From Paenibacillus agilis (GTDB lineage Bacteria; Bacillota; Bacilli; Paenibacillales; Paenibacillaceae), in NCBI RefSeq assembly GCF_007786455.1, contig NZ_VNJK01000004.1:124001-188000 (forward strand): a stretch of 64,000 nt of DNA, given 5' to 3'. Shown here one piece after another: positions 26,215 to 34,814 of this stretch. A program made the translations under genes and the position numbers. The stretch's first letter is position 1. Each line of letters starts with the position of its first letter. The notes under the pieces are model-generated. The model saw only the letters and a list, made by a program, of their open reading frames with translations. It ran no database searches and was not told where the DNA came from.

Positions 26215-27624
26215 TTGAAAAGAGAGAGTTATTCACGTCATGGGAAGCTGCTGCTTGTGTTAAGTCTGGTCGTCACGATGCTGGCAGCTTGTACAGGAGG
26301 CAGCAAAAGTGATTTGCCTCCTCTGGCAGAGGATGGTACCGGTAAAATTAGAGTCATGTACTGGGGCGAAGAAGAATTTTTGCTCGATTACGGGACGCCA
26401 TTCAATGTAATGTATCCTGATATTGAGTTTGAGGTTGTGCCAATGGCTGAGTTAAGGCGCTCTATAGAACCTGATGATAACTACACGGAAAAATTGACCG
26501 AATTTATAAAAGATAAAAAGCTGGATGTAGTGCTGTTAAATCAAGAAGAATTTAAAAAGATTGCGAATGAAGGAATGCTATATTCACTAGATGCGCTCAT
26601 TCGAGACGAACAATATCCAATCGATGATTTCCACCCAGGTACCATTGATATTCTGCGTCAGATGGGAGGGAACTCTTTATATGGATTATCCTCATACTTT
26701 GAATCGTCTGTCCTATTCTACAATGAAGATTTATTTAAAGAATATGGGGTGGAGCCGCCTCGACCTAACATGTCGGTAAATGAAGTGCTGGAACTAGCCG
26801 AACGATTTGAAAGCAAGTCCAATCAAGGTAAAGATCGCATTAACGGTATACATAGCGAGTATATGAGTCCTGGTATGATGCTGAGGTCTTTTGCATCTAT
26901 GGCTGGCTTGCAGTTCGTTGATCCGAAAGCAGAAAAAATCGTAATGAACAGTGAAGCATGGAAAAAGCTGTTTATCCAATATGCTGAACTAGTGAAAGAC
27001 AAGAAGACGAATTTTATTGAACCAGACAAACAGGATGGTTATGCCCACGGATTTCTCGAGGGGAAGTCGGCTATGCTCATAGCGGATTTATGGATGATGG
27101 ACAACATTAGAAGTGCTCAACTACACAATCAAAGTAACAAGAAAAAGACGTTTACATGGAATATCGTCCCTGTTCCCATTGACCCAGCTAAGCCAGACGA
27201 ATCTCAAATGGTCAAATTTGGCGGCATTTTTGCGATGCTGAAAGATGCCACGAACAAGCGCGAGGCATGGGAGTTTATCAAGTTTAGTGCAGGTCCAGAA
27301 ATGGCTAAAGTTAATGGCAGCTTTTCTAGTAAGTTAACGACACGTACGAAATATCAAAAGGATATTTGGGGAGCTAACATGGGAGCATTTACGAAGCTTA
27401 AGCCTTCTCTTTCTCCTTCTCTTCAAGAGACACTTACTAAAAATAAAATATCGGCATCATTTATTGAACAGATAGATCAGTCTATTTATGAGGCCATTCA
27501 TTCTGTTGTGGATGGGAAGAAATCCTCAGAGCAGGCTTACACTGATCTGCTGTCAGAGCTTCAGAAGCATTTGGATGAAGCCAGAGTAAAAGGACAGAAA
27601 GAAAAGGATAAGCCGAAAAAATAA
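26215..27624 (+). CDS. Solute-binding lipoprotein 2 of the tandem array
   Basis: Paralogue of lipoprotein 1, 469 residues, with lipobox MLAAC (Cys at about residue 26 of this start) and the same two-lobe fold. Diagnostic segments: FHPGTIDILRQMGGN, SVLFYNEDLFKEYGVEPP, AEKIVMNSEAWKKLF, MIADLWMMDN-like hinge LIADLWMMDNIRSAQ and REAWEFIKFSAGPEMAKV. Start: AAGGAG is directly next to a GTG at 26206 but ten bases before the TTG at 26215, and the next paralogue also starts at a TTG with the same following residue (Lys), so TTG is preferred. The gap to lipoprotein 3 is only 73 bases with no terminator, so these two are probably cotranscribed. Confidence 0.84.
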   Translation: MKRESYSRHGKLLLVLSLVVTMLAACTGGSKSDLPPLAEDGTGKIRVMYWGEEEFLLDYGTPFNVMYPDIEFEVVPMAELRRSIEPDDNYTEKLTEFIKDKKLDVVLLNQEEFKKIANEGMLYSLDALIRDEQYPIDDFHPGTIDILRQMGGNSLYGLSSYFESSVLFYNEDLFKEYGVEPPRPNMSVNEVLELAERFESKSNQGKDRINGIHSEYMSPGMMLRSFASMAGLQFVDPKAEKIVMNSEAWKKLFIQYAELVKDKKTNFIEPDKQDGYAHGFLEGKSAMLIADLWMMDNIRSAQLHNQSNKKKTFTWNIVPVPIDPAKPDESQMVKFGGIFAMLKDATNKREAWEFIKFSAGPEMAKVNGSFSSKLTTRTKYQKDIWGANMGAFTKLKPSLSPSLQETLTKNKISASFIEQIDQSIYEAIHSVVDGKKSSEQAYTDLLSELQKHLDEARVKGQKEKDKPKK

Positions 27625-27697
27625 GTTTTAAATACGGTTTGAGGAAAAATATGATACTTCTATTTTCTAGTAGATATATAAAAGGAGAGAAAAGACG

Positions 27698-29104
27698 TTG
27701 AAAAAGATACATGTTGGACGTCATGGGAAGCTGCTGCTTATATTAAGCCTCGTTATGACGATGTTATCTGCTTGTACAGGAGGGGCTAAAAGTGAGCTCC
27801 CGGAGCTGCCTGAAGATGGTTCGGGTAAGATTCGAGTGATGCACTATAGCGAACAGCAATTTATGAGTTTCTACGCGGTTCCTTTTAAAGTGAAGTATCC
27901 GAATATCGAATTTGAAATTGTTCCAGCAAGTGAATTTTATGGCTCCATAGACCCTAATGATAACTATACCGAGAAATTAATTGAATTTATAAAAAAGAAA
28001 AAGTTGGATGTGGTGCTGCTGGATCAAAAAGAATATGAGCAGGCAGCTAGTCAGGGAATCTTATATCCGTTGGATTCGCTTGTAAAAGACGAAAACTATC
28101 CGATTGATGACTTTCATCCAGGGGTTATTGAACAATTGCGGCAGTTAGGTGGAAATACGCTGTATGGACTGGCTACTGCTTTTCAATCTTCTGCCCTGTT
28201 TTACAATGTAGATTTATTCAAAGAATACGGTGTAGAGCTGCCGAGGCACAAAATGTCTGTAACAGAAGTATTGGAGCTTGCCGAGCGGTTTGAAAGCAAA
28301 TCTCAAAAAGATAGTGATCGTATATATGGAATGAATAGCACATATATGTCTGGTGGACATATGTTGCAAACTTTTGCGTCCATGGCAGGGCTGCAGTTGG
28401 TTGATCCGAAAGCTGAGAAAATTCTCATGGACAGTGAAGCATGGAAATCGCTATTTATTCAATTTGTGGAGCTTATCAAGGATAAGAAGTGGAACATTGC
28501 TGCGTCAAATGGTTATAACAACTATGATCCATCCTTCACAGAAGGAAGATCAGCTATGACGATAGGCCATACATGGATGATGAAGCAAATGAAATATGCT
28601 CAAGATTATGACAAAGATAAAAAAATGTTCAACTGGGAAATGGTGACGGTCCCTGTTAATCCAGCTATGCCAGATGAATCATCCCAGATTCAAATGAGCA
28701 ACATTTTTGCGATGACGAAAGATTCGACTAATAAACGTGCGGCATGGGAATTTATCAAATTTAGTGCTGGTATTGAAATGGCCAAAATTAGAGGGAAATC
28801 TTCAGGAGAGTTGACGACGCGTTCAAAATATCAAAAGGATCTATACGGAAAAAGTGTAGAAGCGTTTACGATGCTGAAGCCGTCAACTGCTCCAACGGTT
28901 CGTGAGACAATGGTAAAGAATAACGTATCGGACATCTCATTTTTCGGAAATGCAGAGAAAGCCTTTGAAGAAGCGTTTAAGTCCGTTGTCGATGAGAAAA
29001 AGACTGCAGAGCAAGCTTATGAAGAGCTAGTACCAGAACTTCAGAAGCATTTGGATGAAGCTAGACGGAAAGGGCAAGAGGAACAAGCAAAAAAGAAAAA
29101 ATAA
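27698..29104 (+). CDS. Solute-binding lipoprotein 3 of the tandem array
   Basis: Paralogue of 468 residues. Lipobox MLSAC, then AKSELPELPEDGSGKIRV, FHPGVIEQLRQLGGN, SALFYNVDLFKEYGVELP, AEKILMDSEAWKSLF, TIGHTWMMKQMK and AAWEFIKFSAGIEMA. The C-terminal tail is Lys/Glu-rich (EEQAKKKK). TTG start after AAAGGAG with a spacing of about ten bases. It closely matches lipoprotein 2 throughout, consistent with a recent duplication pair. It is followed by a strong terminator and then the longest gene-free gap in the array. Confidence 0.84.
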   Translation: MKKIHVGRHGKLLLILSLVMTMLSACTGGAKSELPELPEDGSGKIRVMHYSEQQFMSFYAVPFKVKYPNIEFEIVPASEFYGSIDPNDNYTEKLIEFIKKKKLDVVLLDQKEYEQAASQGILYPLDSLVKDENYPIDDFHPGVIEQLRQLGGNTLYGLATAFQSSALFYNVDLFKEYGVELPRHKMSVTEVLELAERFESKSQKDSDRIYGMNSTYMSGGHMLQTFASMAGLQLVDPKAEKILMDSEAWKSLFIQFVELIKDKKWNIAASNGYNNYDPSFTEGRSAMTIGHTWMMKQMKYAQDYDKDKKMFNWEMVTVPVNPAMPDESSQIQMSNIFAMTKDSTNKRAAWEFIKFSAGIEMAKIRGKSSGELTTRSKYQKDLYGKSVEAFTMLKPSTAPTVRETMVKNNVSDISFFGNAEKAFEEAFKSVVDEKKTAEQAYEELVPELQKHLDEARRKGQEEQAKKKK

Positions 29105-29158
29105 GCGCTCATTAGCATGCATGGATCAACAACAAAAACATAATAGAACACAAATAAT

Positions 29159-29194
29159 AACGAATGCTGTCACAAAGTGCAGCATTCGTTTTGT
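29159..29194 (+). terminator. Terminator after lipoprotein 3
   Basis: AACGAATGCTG pairs with CAGCATTCGTT around a ten-base loop, followed by T. Confidence 0.82.
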
Positions 29195-29320
29195 TTATAC
29201 AGATAGACAGCTAAGAAACATACATCATGAAAACTACGGTTGTTGATGAACCAATCTTATACGTACGCACATCATATAAAACTCATATTTTCTGCTGAAT
29301 GGCTGTAGCACTGCTCCCTC

Positions 29321-29510
29321 TAACGGTCGCTATTGATGTTATTTGCACAAAATCGCCCATAGTAGAATTTTAACGGTCGTAAGAGCGCTTATTTTAGCAG
29401 TAAGGGCGAACATCACCGTTTCAACTGGCAAATAAGCTTTCTGGCGTCCTTTAAAACTTAGAATAAGTAAAAATAAGCTGAATAGCCTCTATGACAACCG
29501 TTAACGGAAT
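29321..29510. repeat. Candidate degenerate intergenic repeat
   Basis: TAACGGTCG occurs at 29321 and again at 29371, each followed by an A+T-rich TTATTT block. A related CCGTTAACGG palindrome is near 29498, and an inverted-looking CCGTTTCAAC...AAATAAGC block lies between. The pattern is that of a short interspersed repeat, but it was judged by eye and not compared with a genome. Confidence 0.35.
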
Positions 29511-29666
29511 AATGAGTAGGTTGGCAGTTGATTATCGAATATTTGAGTTGTAAAACTCACTTCTTTAAGGACGAGAAGGTGATTATTTGGCATGCGTAAT
29601 TTTCTAATAGATGGTTATTCAACAGGCGTGCATGAAAACAAATAATGTATAGATAGGGAGAGGAAA

Positions 29667-31082
29667 ATGAACATACTAAGTCGGTTTAAACAATGGAAAA
29701 TCGTTGTCATCGTAAGCCTCGTCGTCGTACTGCTAACGGCTTGTACAGGGGGAAATAAAAGTGAGCTTCCTCCTATGCCTGAGAGCGGAGAAGGAACGAT
29801 TAGAGTGTTGTACTGGAACGAAGAGCAGTTTATGAAAGACTATGGATCATCTTTCAATGTGAAGTATCCCGACATTGAGTTTGAAGTAGTTTCAACGGGT
29901 GAGATGTTTCAATCGATTGGACCGGATGATGATTACCATCAGAAGATGCTCGCATTTGTGAAAGACAAGCGGCTTGACGTTGTCATTTTGAATCAGCCTG
30001 ATTATGAGCGATTTTCATCAGAAGGATTACTGTATAAAATAGATTCGCTTATCGAAGATGAAGAGTATCCAACTGCTGATTTCCATCCTGGAGTTATTGA
30101 CCTACTGCGGGAAAAGGGCGGTAATGCGCTGTATGGATTAGCTGCTCATTTTAGTGCTAGTGCCTTGTTCTATAACGTAGATCTATTTAAAGAGTATGGG
30201 GTTGAGCCTCCACGCCATAAGATGACTGTAAATGAAGTGCTGGAGCTTGCAGCGAGGTTCGATAATAAATCTAACAGTGACAAGGATCGTATTTATGGAT
30301 TTGATGCCGAAAGTAGGGAGCTTGGCTACATGTTAATTCACCTTGCGGACATGTCCAATTTGCTGCTAGTTGACCCGAAAGCGGAAAAAATAGTAATGGA
30401 TAGCGAAGCATGGAAGACTTTGTTTTTCAATTATGCTGAACTTGCAAAGGAAAAAAAGATCAATTATTATGATCGCGCGAGCAATGTATTTGGATCTGGG
30501 TTTTATGATGGAAAAGCAGCGATGATGATAGGAGAAGAATGGGCGATAGGGCAAATGAAAACGGCCCAATATTTAAGCAGCAAAAATGGAGCAAAGCCAA
30601 AAGCGTTCGAATGGGGGATGGTTACCATTCCTGTCGATCCATCTAGACCAGACGAGTCGAAGATAATAACGTTATCCAGCATTTTATCGATGATGAAAGA
30701 TGCGCCTAACAAGCGCGGGGCATGGGAATTTATTAAGTTCAGCGCAGGAATTGAAATGGCTAAAATTACGGGTAAATCAGAAGGAAAACTGACGACACGG
30801 ACCAAATATCAAAAGGATATGGCTGGAAAGAATGTAGAGGCATTTACGATGTTGAAACCAGCGACCAATTCACCATTTTTATATGAAACGCTAAATAAAA
30901 ATAAGGTGTCTCAGGAGTTTTTCCAAAATCTATTTACGGAATTAAATACTACTTTCAAGGATATTGCTTCAGGAAAAGTCACTCCGGAACAAGCATATGG
31001 AGAGTTGCAAATAAAGCTTCAGCAGCAGTTGGATACGGCTAGAGAAAAAGGCGCTGCGCAAAAAGCTAAGATCAAGAAATAA
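29667..31082 (+). CDS. Solute-binding lipoprotein 4 of the tandem array
   Basis: Paralogue of 471 residues. Lipobox LLTAC with Cys at about residue 27, mature start TGGNKSELPPMPESGEG, followed by the shared fold segments RVLYWNEEQF, FHPGVIDLLREKGGN, SALFYNVDLFKEYGVEPP, AEKIVMDSEAWKTLF, MMIGEEWAIGQMK and GAWEFIKFSAGIEMAKI. The tail is rich in Lys and Gln. GGGAGAGG supports the ATG at 29667. It is separated from lipoprotein 3 by 562 bases and has its own terminator, so it is likely a separate transcription unit. Confidence 0.84.
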   Translation: MNILSRFKQWKIVVIVSLVVVLLTACTGGNKSELPPMPESGEGTIRVLYWNEEQFMKDYGSSFNVKYPDIEFEVVSTGEMFQSIGPDDDYHQKMLAFVKDKRLDVVILNQPDYERFSSEGLLYKIDSLIEDEEYPTADFHPGVIDLLREKGGNALYGLAAHFSASALFYNVDLFKEYGVEPPRHKMTVNEVLELAARFDNKSNSDKDRIYGFDAESRELGYMLIHLADMSNLLLVDPKAEKIVMDSEAWKTLFFNYAELAKEKKINYYDRASNVFGSGFYDGKAAMMIGEEWAIGQMKTAQYLSSKNGAKPKAFEWGMVTIPVDPSRPDESKIITLSSILSMMKDAPNKRGAWEFIKFSAGIEMAKITGKSEGKLTTRTKYQKDMAGKNVEAFTMLKPATNSPFLYETLNKNKVSQEFFQNLFTELNTTFKDIASGKVTPEQAYGELQIKLQQQLDTAREKGAAQKAKIKK

Positions 31083-31096
31083 CACTTGAGTAATAG

Positions 31097-31133
31097 ACGA
31101 CCAGTGAATCCATTAGGACTTGCTGGTCGTTTT
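31097..31133 (+). terminator. Terminator after lipoprotein 4
   Basis: ACGACCAG pairs with CTGGTCGT around a loop of about 17 bases, followed by a T-rich stretch. Confidence 0.72.
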
Positions 31134-31337
31134 ATATTCATTGATTTTTATAATAAATCGTTACACAGCCTCAGTTGTGTCATGGCAAATGCAGTTTTAT
31201 ACTTTAACTAAGAACATATATGGATGTTTATCCATAGGAAGTAAATTCACACACAAATTACCTCTTGGTTGCAAAATACACTTCATCTTTATTTCTTCCA
31301 TCACATTTGATCAAACACAGAATGAACCAGCTTAATA

Positions 31338-31351
31338 CGTAAGCGCTTTAT
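31338..31351. promoter_or_regulatory. Candidate CcpA operator (cre)
   Basis: CGTAAGCGCTTTAT fits the TGWAARCGYTWNCW consensus at 11 of 13 informative positions. It is about 116 bases before lipoprotein 5, a suitable place for catabolite control of a sugar-type binding protein. Match judged by eye. Confidence 0.5.
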
Positions 31352-31466
31352 TATTAGTGAAGGCTGCGTCCCAGCTACTCATCATGATCGTTTACATCTA
31401 CCCAAGCTCAAGAAATGTATAGGCGCAGTATTACTATATGAAATAGTTAAAGAGAGGGGAATGATC

Positions 31467-32873
31467 ATGTCTAGTTGGACTCGTCCATGGAAGTTGGTTG
31501 TCGTGTTAAGCCTTGTTGTTTCGCTGTTAGCTGCGTGTACAGGAGGAAGTAAGAGTGAACTGCCGGAGCTGCCTGAGAATGGGGCCGGGAAAATTACGAT
31601 TATGCATTATGGCGAAGAGCAGTTTATGAGCGAGTTTGGCAATACATTTAGTGTGAAGTTTCCTGAGATTGAACTTGAAGTAGTCGAAATGCAAGATTAT
31701 TTCCAATCACTAAAGCCAGAAGATGATGGTGATAAGAAACTTGTTGAGTTTATTAAAAATAAAAAAATAGACGTTGCTATGTTGAATCAAGACAATTACG
31801 AGTCTCTTTCTTCGGCAGGGGTGCTATATAAGCTAGACACCATCATTCAAGATGAAAAGTATTTAATCGATGATTTTGCACCTGGTGTCATGGATTTGAT
31901 TCGTGAGAAAGGTGGCAATGCAATTTACGGATTGCCGACATCGTTTAACAGCCAAGTTTTATTTTACAATGCAGATTTATTTAAAAAGCACGGTGTAGAT
32001 CCGCCAACGAACAAAATGTCTGTTACGCAAGTTCTTGATTTGGCCAAGAGATTTGATAGCAAATCTAAAGACGAGAAGGACCGTATTTATGGCATTCATA
32101 CAGGATATTGGAGTCTCGCCGATTATTTGCTTTATCTCGGGGAGGCAGCGAATATGCAAATCATCGATCAAAAAGCAGAAAAAGTAGTGATGGATAGCGA
32201 TGCTTGGAAAACGCTATTTTTCGATTATGCGGAGCTTGTGAAAAGTGGGAAAATCAACGTGAATGACCAGAATGCTAACGGAGGATATGATCCCGGTTTC
32301 GCTGGCGGCAAGTCGGCTCTTGGTATTGGTCAGCAGTGGACGATTGAACAAATGAAGTATGCGACGCGCTACGGTCCAGATGGGAAACCAGGCAAACCAT
32401 TCGAATGGGGGATGGTTACTGTCCCTGTAGATCCAGCGAATCCGGATGAGTCTTCCTTAGTAGAGCTTTCTGAAATTTTTGCGGTTACGAATGATTCACC
32501 AAATAAGCGCGCAGCATGGGAATTTATTAAGTTCAGCGCGGGACCAGAGATGGCCCGTATCAATGGCCGTTCGACTAGAAAGCTAACAGCTCGAACGAAA
32601 TATCAAAAAGAAATTAACGGAAAGAGCATGGAAGCCTTCACGATGCTTCGCCCTGCTAAAAATAGTTATTCTGTATACGAAACCTTAAATAAAAACGACG
32701 TGTCGGGGGATTTCCACTCGACGTTGACGATGAAATTAAATGAAGCGTTGACGGCCGTGAAAGATGGCAAGAAATCAGCGGAACAAGCCTATGCGGATTT
32801 ACTGCCAGAGCTACAGAAGGCGCTTGGAGAAGCGAAGCAAAAAGGAGCAAAGGAGAAAGCAAAGAAAAAATAG
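31467..32873 (+). CDS. Solute-binding lipoprotein 5 of the tandem array
   Basis: Paralogue of 468 residues. Lipobox LLAAC, mature start TGGSKSELPELPENGAG, then KITIMHYGEEQF, LDTIIQDEKYLIDDFAPG, VLFYNADLFKKHGVDPP, AEKVVMDSDAWKTLF, ALGIGQQWTIEQMK and AAWEFIKFSAGPEMARI. The tail ends in KEKAKKK. The ATG at 31461 abuts AGAGGGG, so the ATG at 31467 is the better start. It is closest to lipoprotein 6, with which it shares extra insertions, the upstream region and the terminator. Confidence 0.85.
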   Translation: MSSWTRPWKLVVVLSLVVSLLAACTGGSKSELPELPENGAGKITIMHYGEEQFMSEFGNTFSVKFPEIELEVVEMQDYFQSLKPEDDGDKKLVEFIKNKKIDVAMLNQDNYESLSSAGVLYKLDTIIQDEKYLIDDFAPGVMDLIREKGGNAIYGLPTSFNSQVLFYNADLFKKHGVDPPTNKMSVTQVLDLAKRFDSKSKDEKDRIYGIHTGYWSLADYLLYLGEAANMQIIDQKAEKVVMDSDAWKTLFFDYAELVKSGKINVNDQNANGGYDPGFAGGKSALGIGQQWTIEQMKYATRYGPDGKPGKPFEWGMVTVPVDPANPDESSLVELSEIFAVTNDSPNKRAAWEFIKFSAGPEMARINGRSTRKLTARTKYQKEINGKSMEAFTMLRPAKNSYSVYETLNKNDVSGDFHSTLTMKLNEALTAVKDGKKSAEQAYADLLPELQKALGEAKQKGAKEKAKKK

Positions 32874-33262
32874 CCGCTTACATCAAGCGGGTTAGCAAAG
32901 CACGCCCAGCAGCTTATCCAATAAGCAGACAGGGCGTGTTTTTCATTGCTGCCAAGGTTAGTTGTAATGTGAAAATTATGGATATATAATTTAACTTGTG
33001 CATGTTGATAGGTACATATATGTTTTCAAAGCAATCCGGATGCTTTGTTTACGTCCTTCCTCTTACGTCTAGCATTCTATCTACGGCCCATCTGAAAATC
33101 CTCTTAGATCACACATCACCATATACGAAGATATGATTTCAATTGATAATTTCTTGTGATAGTAAGGCTGTGTCACTCGTATTTCACCATGACCTTTACC
33201 TCCATTGAATTATTAGACGCAGTATAACTATAGTAATTGCCTTAATAGAGAGGGGAATGAAC
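32874..33262 (+). promoter_or_regulatory. Intergenic region before lipoprotein 6: terminator and duplicated promoter
   Basis: A 389-base gap. After the lipoprotein 5 terminator there is featureless A+T-rich DNA, then from 33164 a block homologous to the one before lipoprotein 5 (see 31361-31466), including CGCAGTATAACTAT and AGAGAGGGGAATGA. No cre-like site is obvious in this copy. Confidence 0.45.
32901..32943 (+). terminator. Terminator after lipoprotein 5
   Basis: CACGCCC pairs with GGGCGTG, with a nested GCTTAT/ATAAGC hairpin inside, followed by five T. A near copy lies after lipoprotein 6. Confidence 0.8.
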
Positions 33263-34681
33263 ATGTCGAGTTGGACACGTCAATTAAAGCTAGTAGTTGT
33301 GTTAAGTCTTGTCGTCTCATTATTGGCCGCTTGTATAGGTGGAAGTAAGAGCGAATTGCCTGAGCTTCCTGAAAATGGCGCGGGAAAAATTACGGTCATG
33401 CACTGGAGTGCAGACCAGTTCATGAATGAGTTGGGAAATACGTTTAATGTGAAATATCCCGAGATTGAGTTTCAAGTAGTCGAGTCTAGTGAATTTCATG
33501 ATTCTTTCAAACCAGAAGAAGGGGAAGGGGAATACGACAAAAAGCTTGCCGAATTTATTAAAAAGAAAAAAATAGACGTCGTTATGATACAGCAAATGGA
33601 ATACGAGAAGTTGGCCAAAGCAGGAGTTCTACACAAGCTGGATACGATCATTCAAGATGAAAAGTATCCGATGGATGATTTTTATCCTGGTATTGTTGAT
33701 TTGCTCCGTGAAAAAGGAGGTAATGCGATCTATGGGCTGCCTAGCGGGATAAATTCTATGGCTTTATTTTATAATGTAGATTTATTTAAGAAACACGGTG
33801 TAGAGGCTCCTACACATAAAATGTCGGCTCAACAAGTGCTCGATCTAGCGCAGCGATTCCCAGGTGGGTCCGATGAAAAAGAACGTATTTATGGAATCCA
33901 TACGGAGTATCGGCCTGTAGGTGACCATATGTTATCATTTGGAGAAATGTCCAACCTTCAAGTTATTGACCAGAAAGCTGAGAAAGTGGTTATGAACAGT
34001 GAAGCTTGGAAAGAGTTATTTACTAGTTATGCTGATTTAATGAAAGACAATAAAATAAATGTGATAGATATGAAAAATCAAGGCGGTTCTTATGGAACTG
34101 GCTTTTCGGCAGGGAAGGCAGCTATGGTTCTCGGTCATACCTGGATGTTCGAAGAAATGAAATATGCAGCCCGATATGGTCCAGACGGGAAACCAAGTAA
34201 ACCATTCGAGTGGAATGTGGTTACGGTGCCTGTTGATCCAGCTAATACGGATGAATCTTCTAGTGTGAGCTTGGGTGAAATATTTGCAATCACGAACAAT
34301 GCGGTGGACAAGCGAGCGGCTTGGGAGTTTGTTAAGTTTACGACTGGTCCTGAAATGGCCAAAATTAACGGGCGCTCTACTCGAAAATTAACGGCGCGAA
34401 AAAATTATCAAAAAGATAAAGACGGCAAAAGTCTAGAAGCTTTCACAATGCTGCGCCCTGCGAAAAATAATTATTCCCTATACAGTGCGTTAGAAAAAAA
34501 TGATATATCTTATGAATTCAACCAGACATTAACTACGAAATTGGATGAGGCACTTACAAATGTGAAAAATGGCAAGAAATCTGCCGAACAAGCTTATAAT
34601 GAGTTGATTCCTGAGCTTCAGAAGGCCCTTGAAGAGGCGAAGCAAAAAGGAACCAAAGAGAAGGCGAAGAAAAAATCGTAG
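33263..34681 (+). CDS. Solute-binding lipoprotein 6 of the tandem array
   Basis: Paralogue of 472 residues, closest to lipoprotein 5. Lipobox LLAAC, here followed by IGG rather than TGG. Segments: SKSELPELPENGAGKITV, MHWSADQF, LDTIIQDEKYPMDDF, MALFYNVDLFKKHGVEAP, AEKVVMNSEAWKELF, MVLGHTWMFEEMK and AAWEFVKFTTGPEMAKI. The C-terminus ends with a strongly basic KEKAKKKS. The ATG at 33257 abuts AGAGGGG and is rejected in favour of 33263, seven bases further from it. It is followed by a terminator nearly identical to that of lipoprotein 5, then by the EcsA-like gene. Confidence 0.85.
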   Translation: MSSWTRQLKLVVVLSLVVSLLAACIGGSKSELPELPENGAGKITVMHWSADQFMNELGNTFNVKYPEIEFQVVESSEFHDSFKPEEGEGEYDKKLAEFIKKKKIDVVMIQQMEYEKLAKAGVLHKLDTIIQDEKYPMDDFYPGIVDLLREKGGNAIYGLPSGINSMALFYNVDLFKKHGVEAPTHKMSAQQVLDLAQRFPGGSDEKERIYGIHTEYRPVGDHMLSFGEMSNLQVIDQKAEKVVMNSEAWKELFTSYADLMKDNKINVIDMKNQGGSYGTGFSAGKAAMVLGHTWMFEEMKYAARYGPDGKPSKPFEWNVVTVPVDPANTDESSSVSLGEIFAITNNAVDKRAAWEFVKFTTGPEMAKINGRSTRKLTARKNYQKDKDGKSLEAFTMLRPAKNNYSLYSALEKNDISYEFNQTLTTKLDEALTNVKNGKKSAEQAYNELIPELQKALEEAKQKGTKEKAKKKS

Positions 34682-34713
34682 GGTAATAAAAGAAAATAGC
34701 AGCGCGATAGCGG

Positions 34714-34756
34714 GCACGTCCAGCAGCTTATCCCAATAAGCAGGCAGGGCGTGCTT
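34714..34756 (+). terminator. Terminator after lipoprotein 6
   Basis: GCACGTCC pairs (with one G-U) with GGGCGTGC, enclosing a GCTTAT/ATAAGC hairpin. The T tract is interrupted (TTTGTTTATT). It is a diverged copy of the terminator at 32901. Confidence 0.68.
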
Positions 34757-34786
34757 TGTTTATTCGCTTATAGCTTGCGGATTCGA

Positions 34787-34792
34787 TATAAT
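34787..34792 (+). promoter_or_regulatory. -10 box before the ecsAB-like operon
   Basis: Perfect TATAAT 22 bases before the ATG of the ATPase gene. The -35 region is weak, so the call is tentative. Confidence 0.35.
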
Positions 34793-34814
34793 GGCATAGA
34801 GAGGTGAATGGAAG

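Larger units (their letters stand above)
29105..29666 (+). promoter_or_regulatory. Long intergenic region with terminator and degenerate repeat
   Basis: A 562-base gap. It holds the lipoprotein 3 terminator (29159-29194), then a stretch at 29321-29505 rich in short inverted and direct repeats: TAACGGTCG at 29321 and 29371, and TTAACGG near 29500, together with related TTATTT/AAATAA elements. I read it as a degenerate intergenic repeat. No gene or clear promoter is visible before lipoprotein 4. Confidence 0.45.
31083..31466 (+). promoter_or_regulatory. Intergenic region before lipoprotein 5: terminator, cre-like site, duplicated promoter
   Basis: A 384-base gap with the lipoprotein 4 terminator, a CcpA-operator-like site at 31338-31351, and from 31361 a stretch clearly related to the one before lipoprotein 6 (shared GGCTGxGTC, CATGA, TTTAC, CGCAGTAT-ACTAT and AGAGAGGGGAATGA blocks). 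The promoter region was duplicated with the gene. Confidence 0.5.

Noticed and set aside
24595-34681. The EcsAB-like transporter as the permease partner of the six lipoproteins
   Set aside because: EcsAB has exporter-type architecture without an importer-type permease fold, and its genes are separated from the array by a terminator and a likely promoter.
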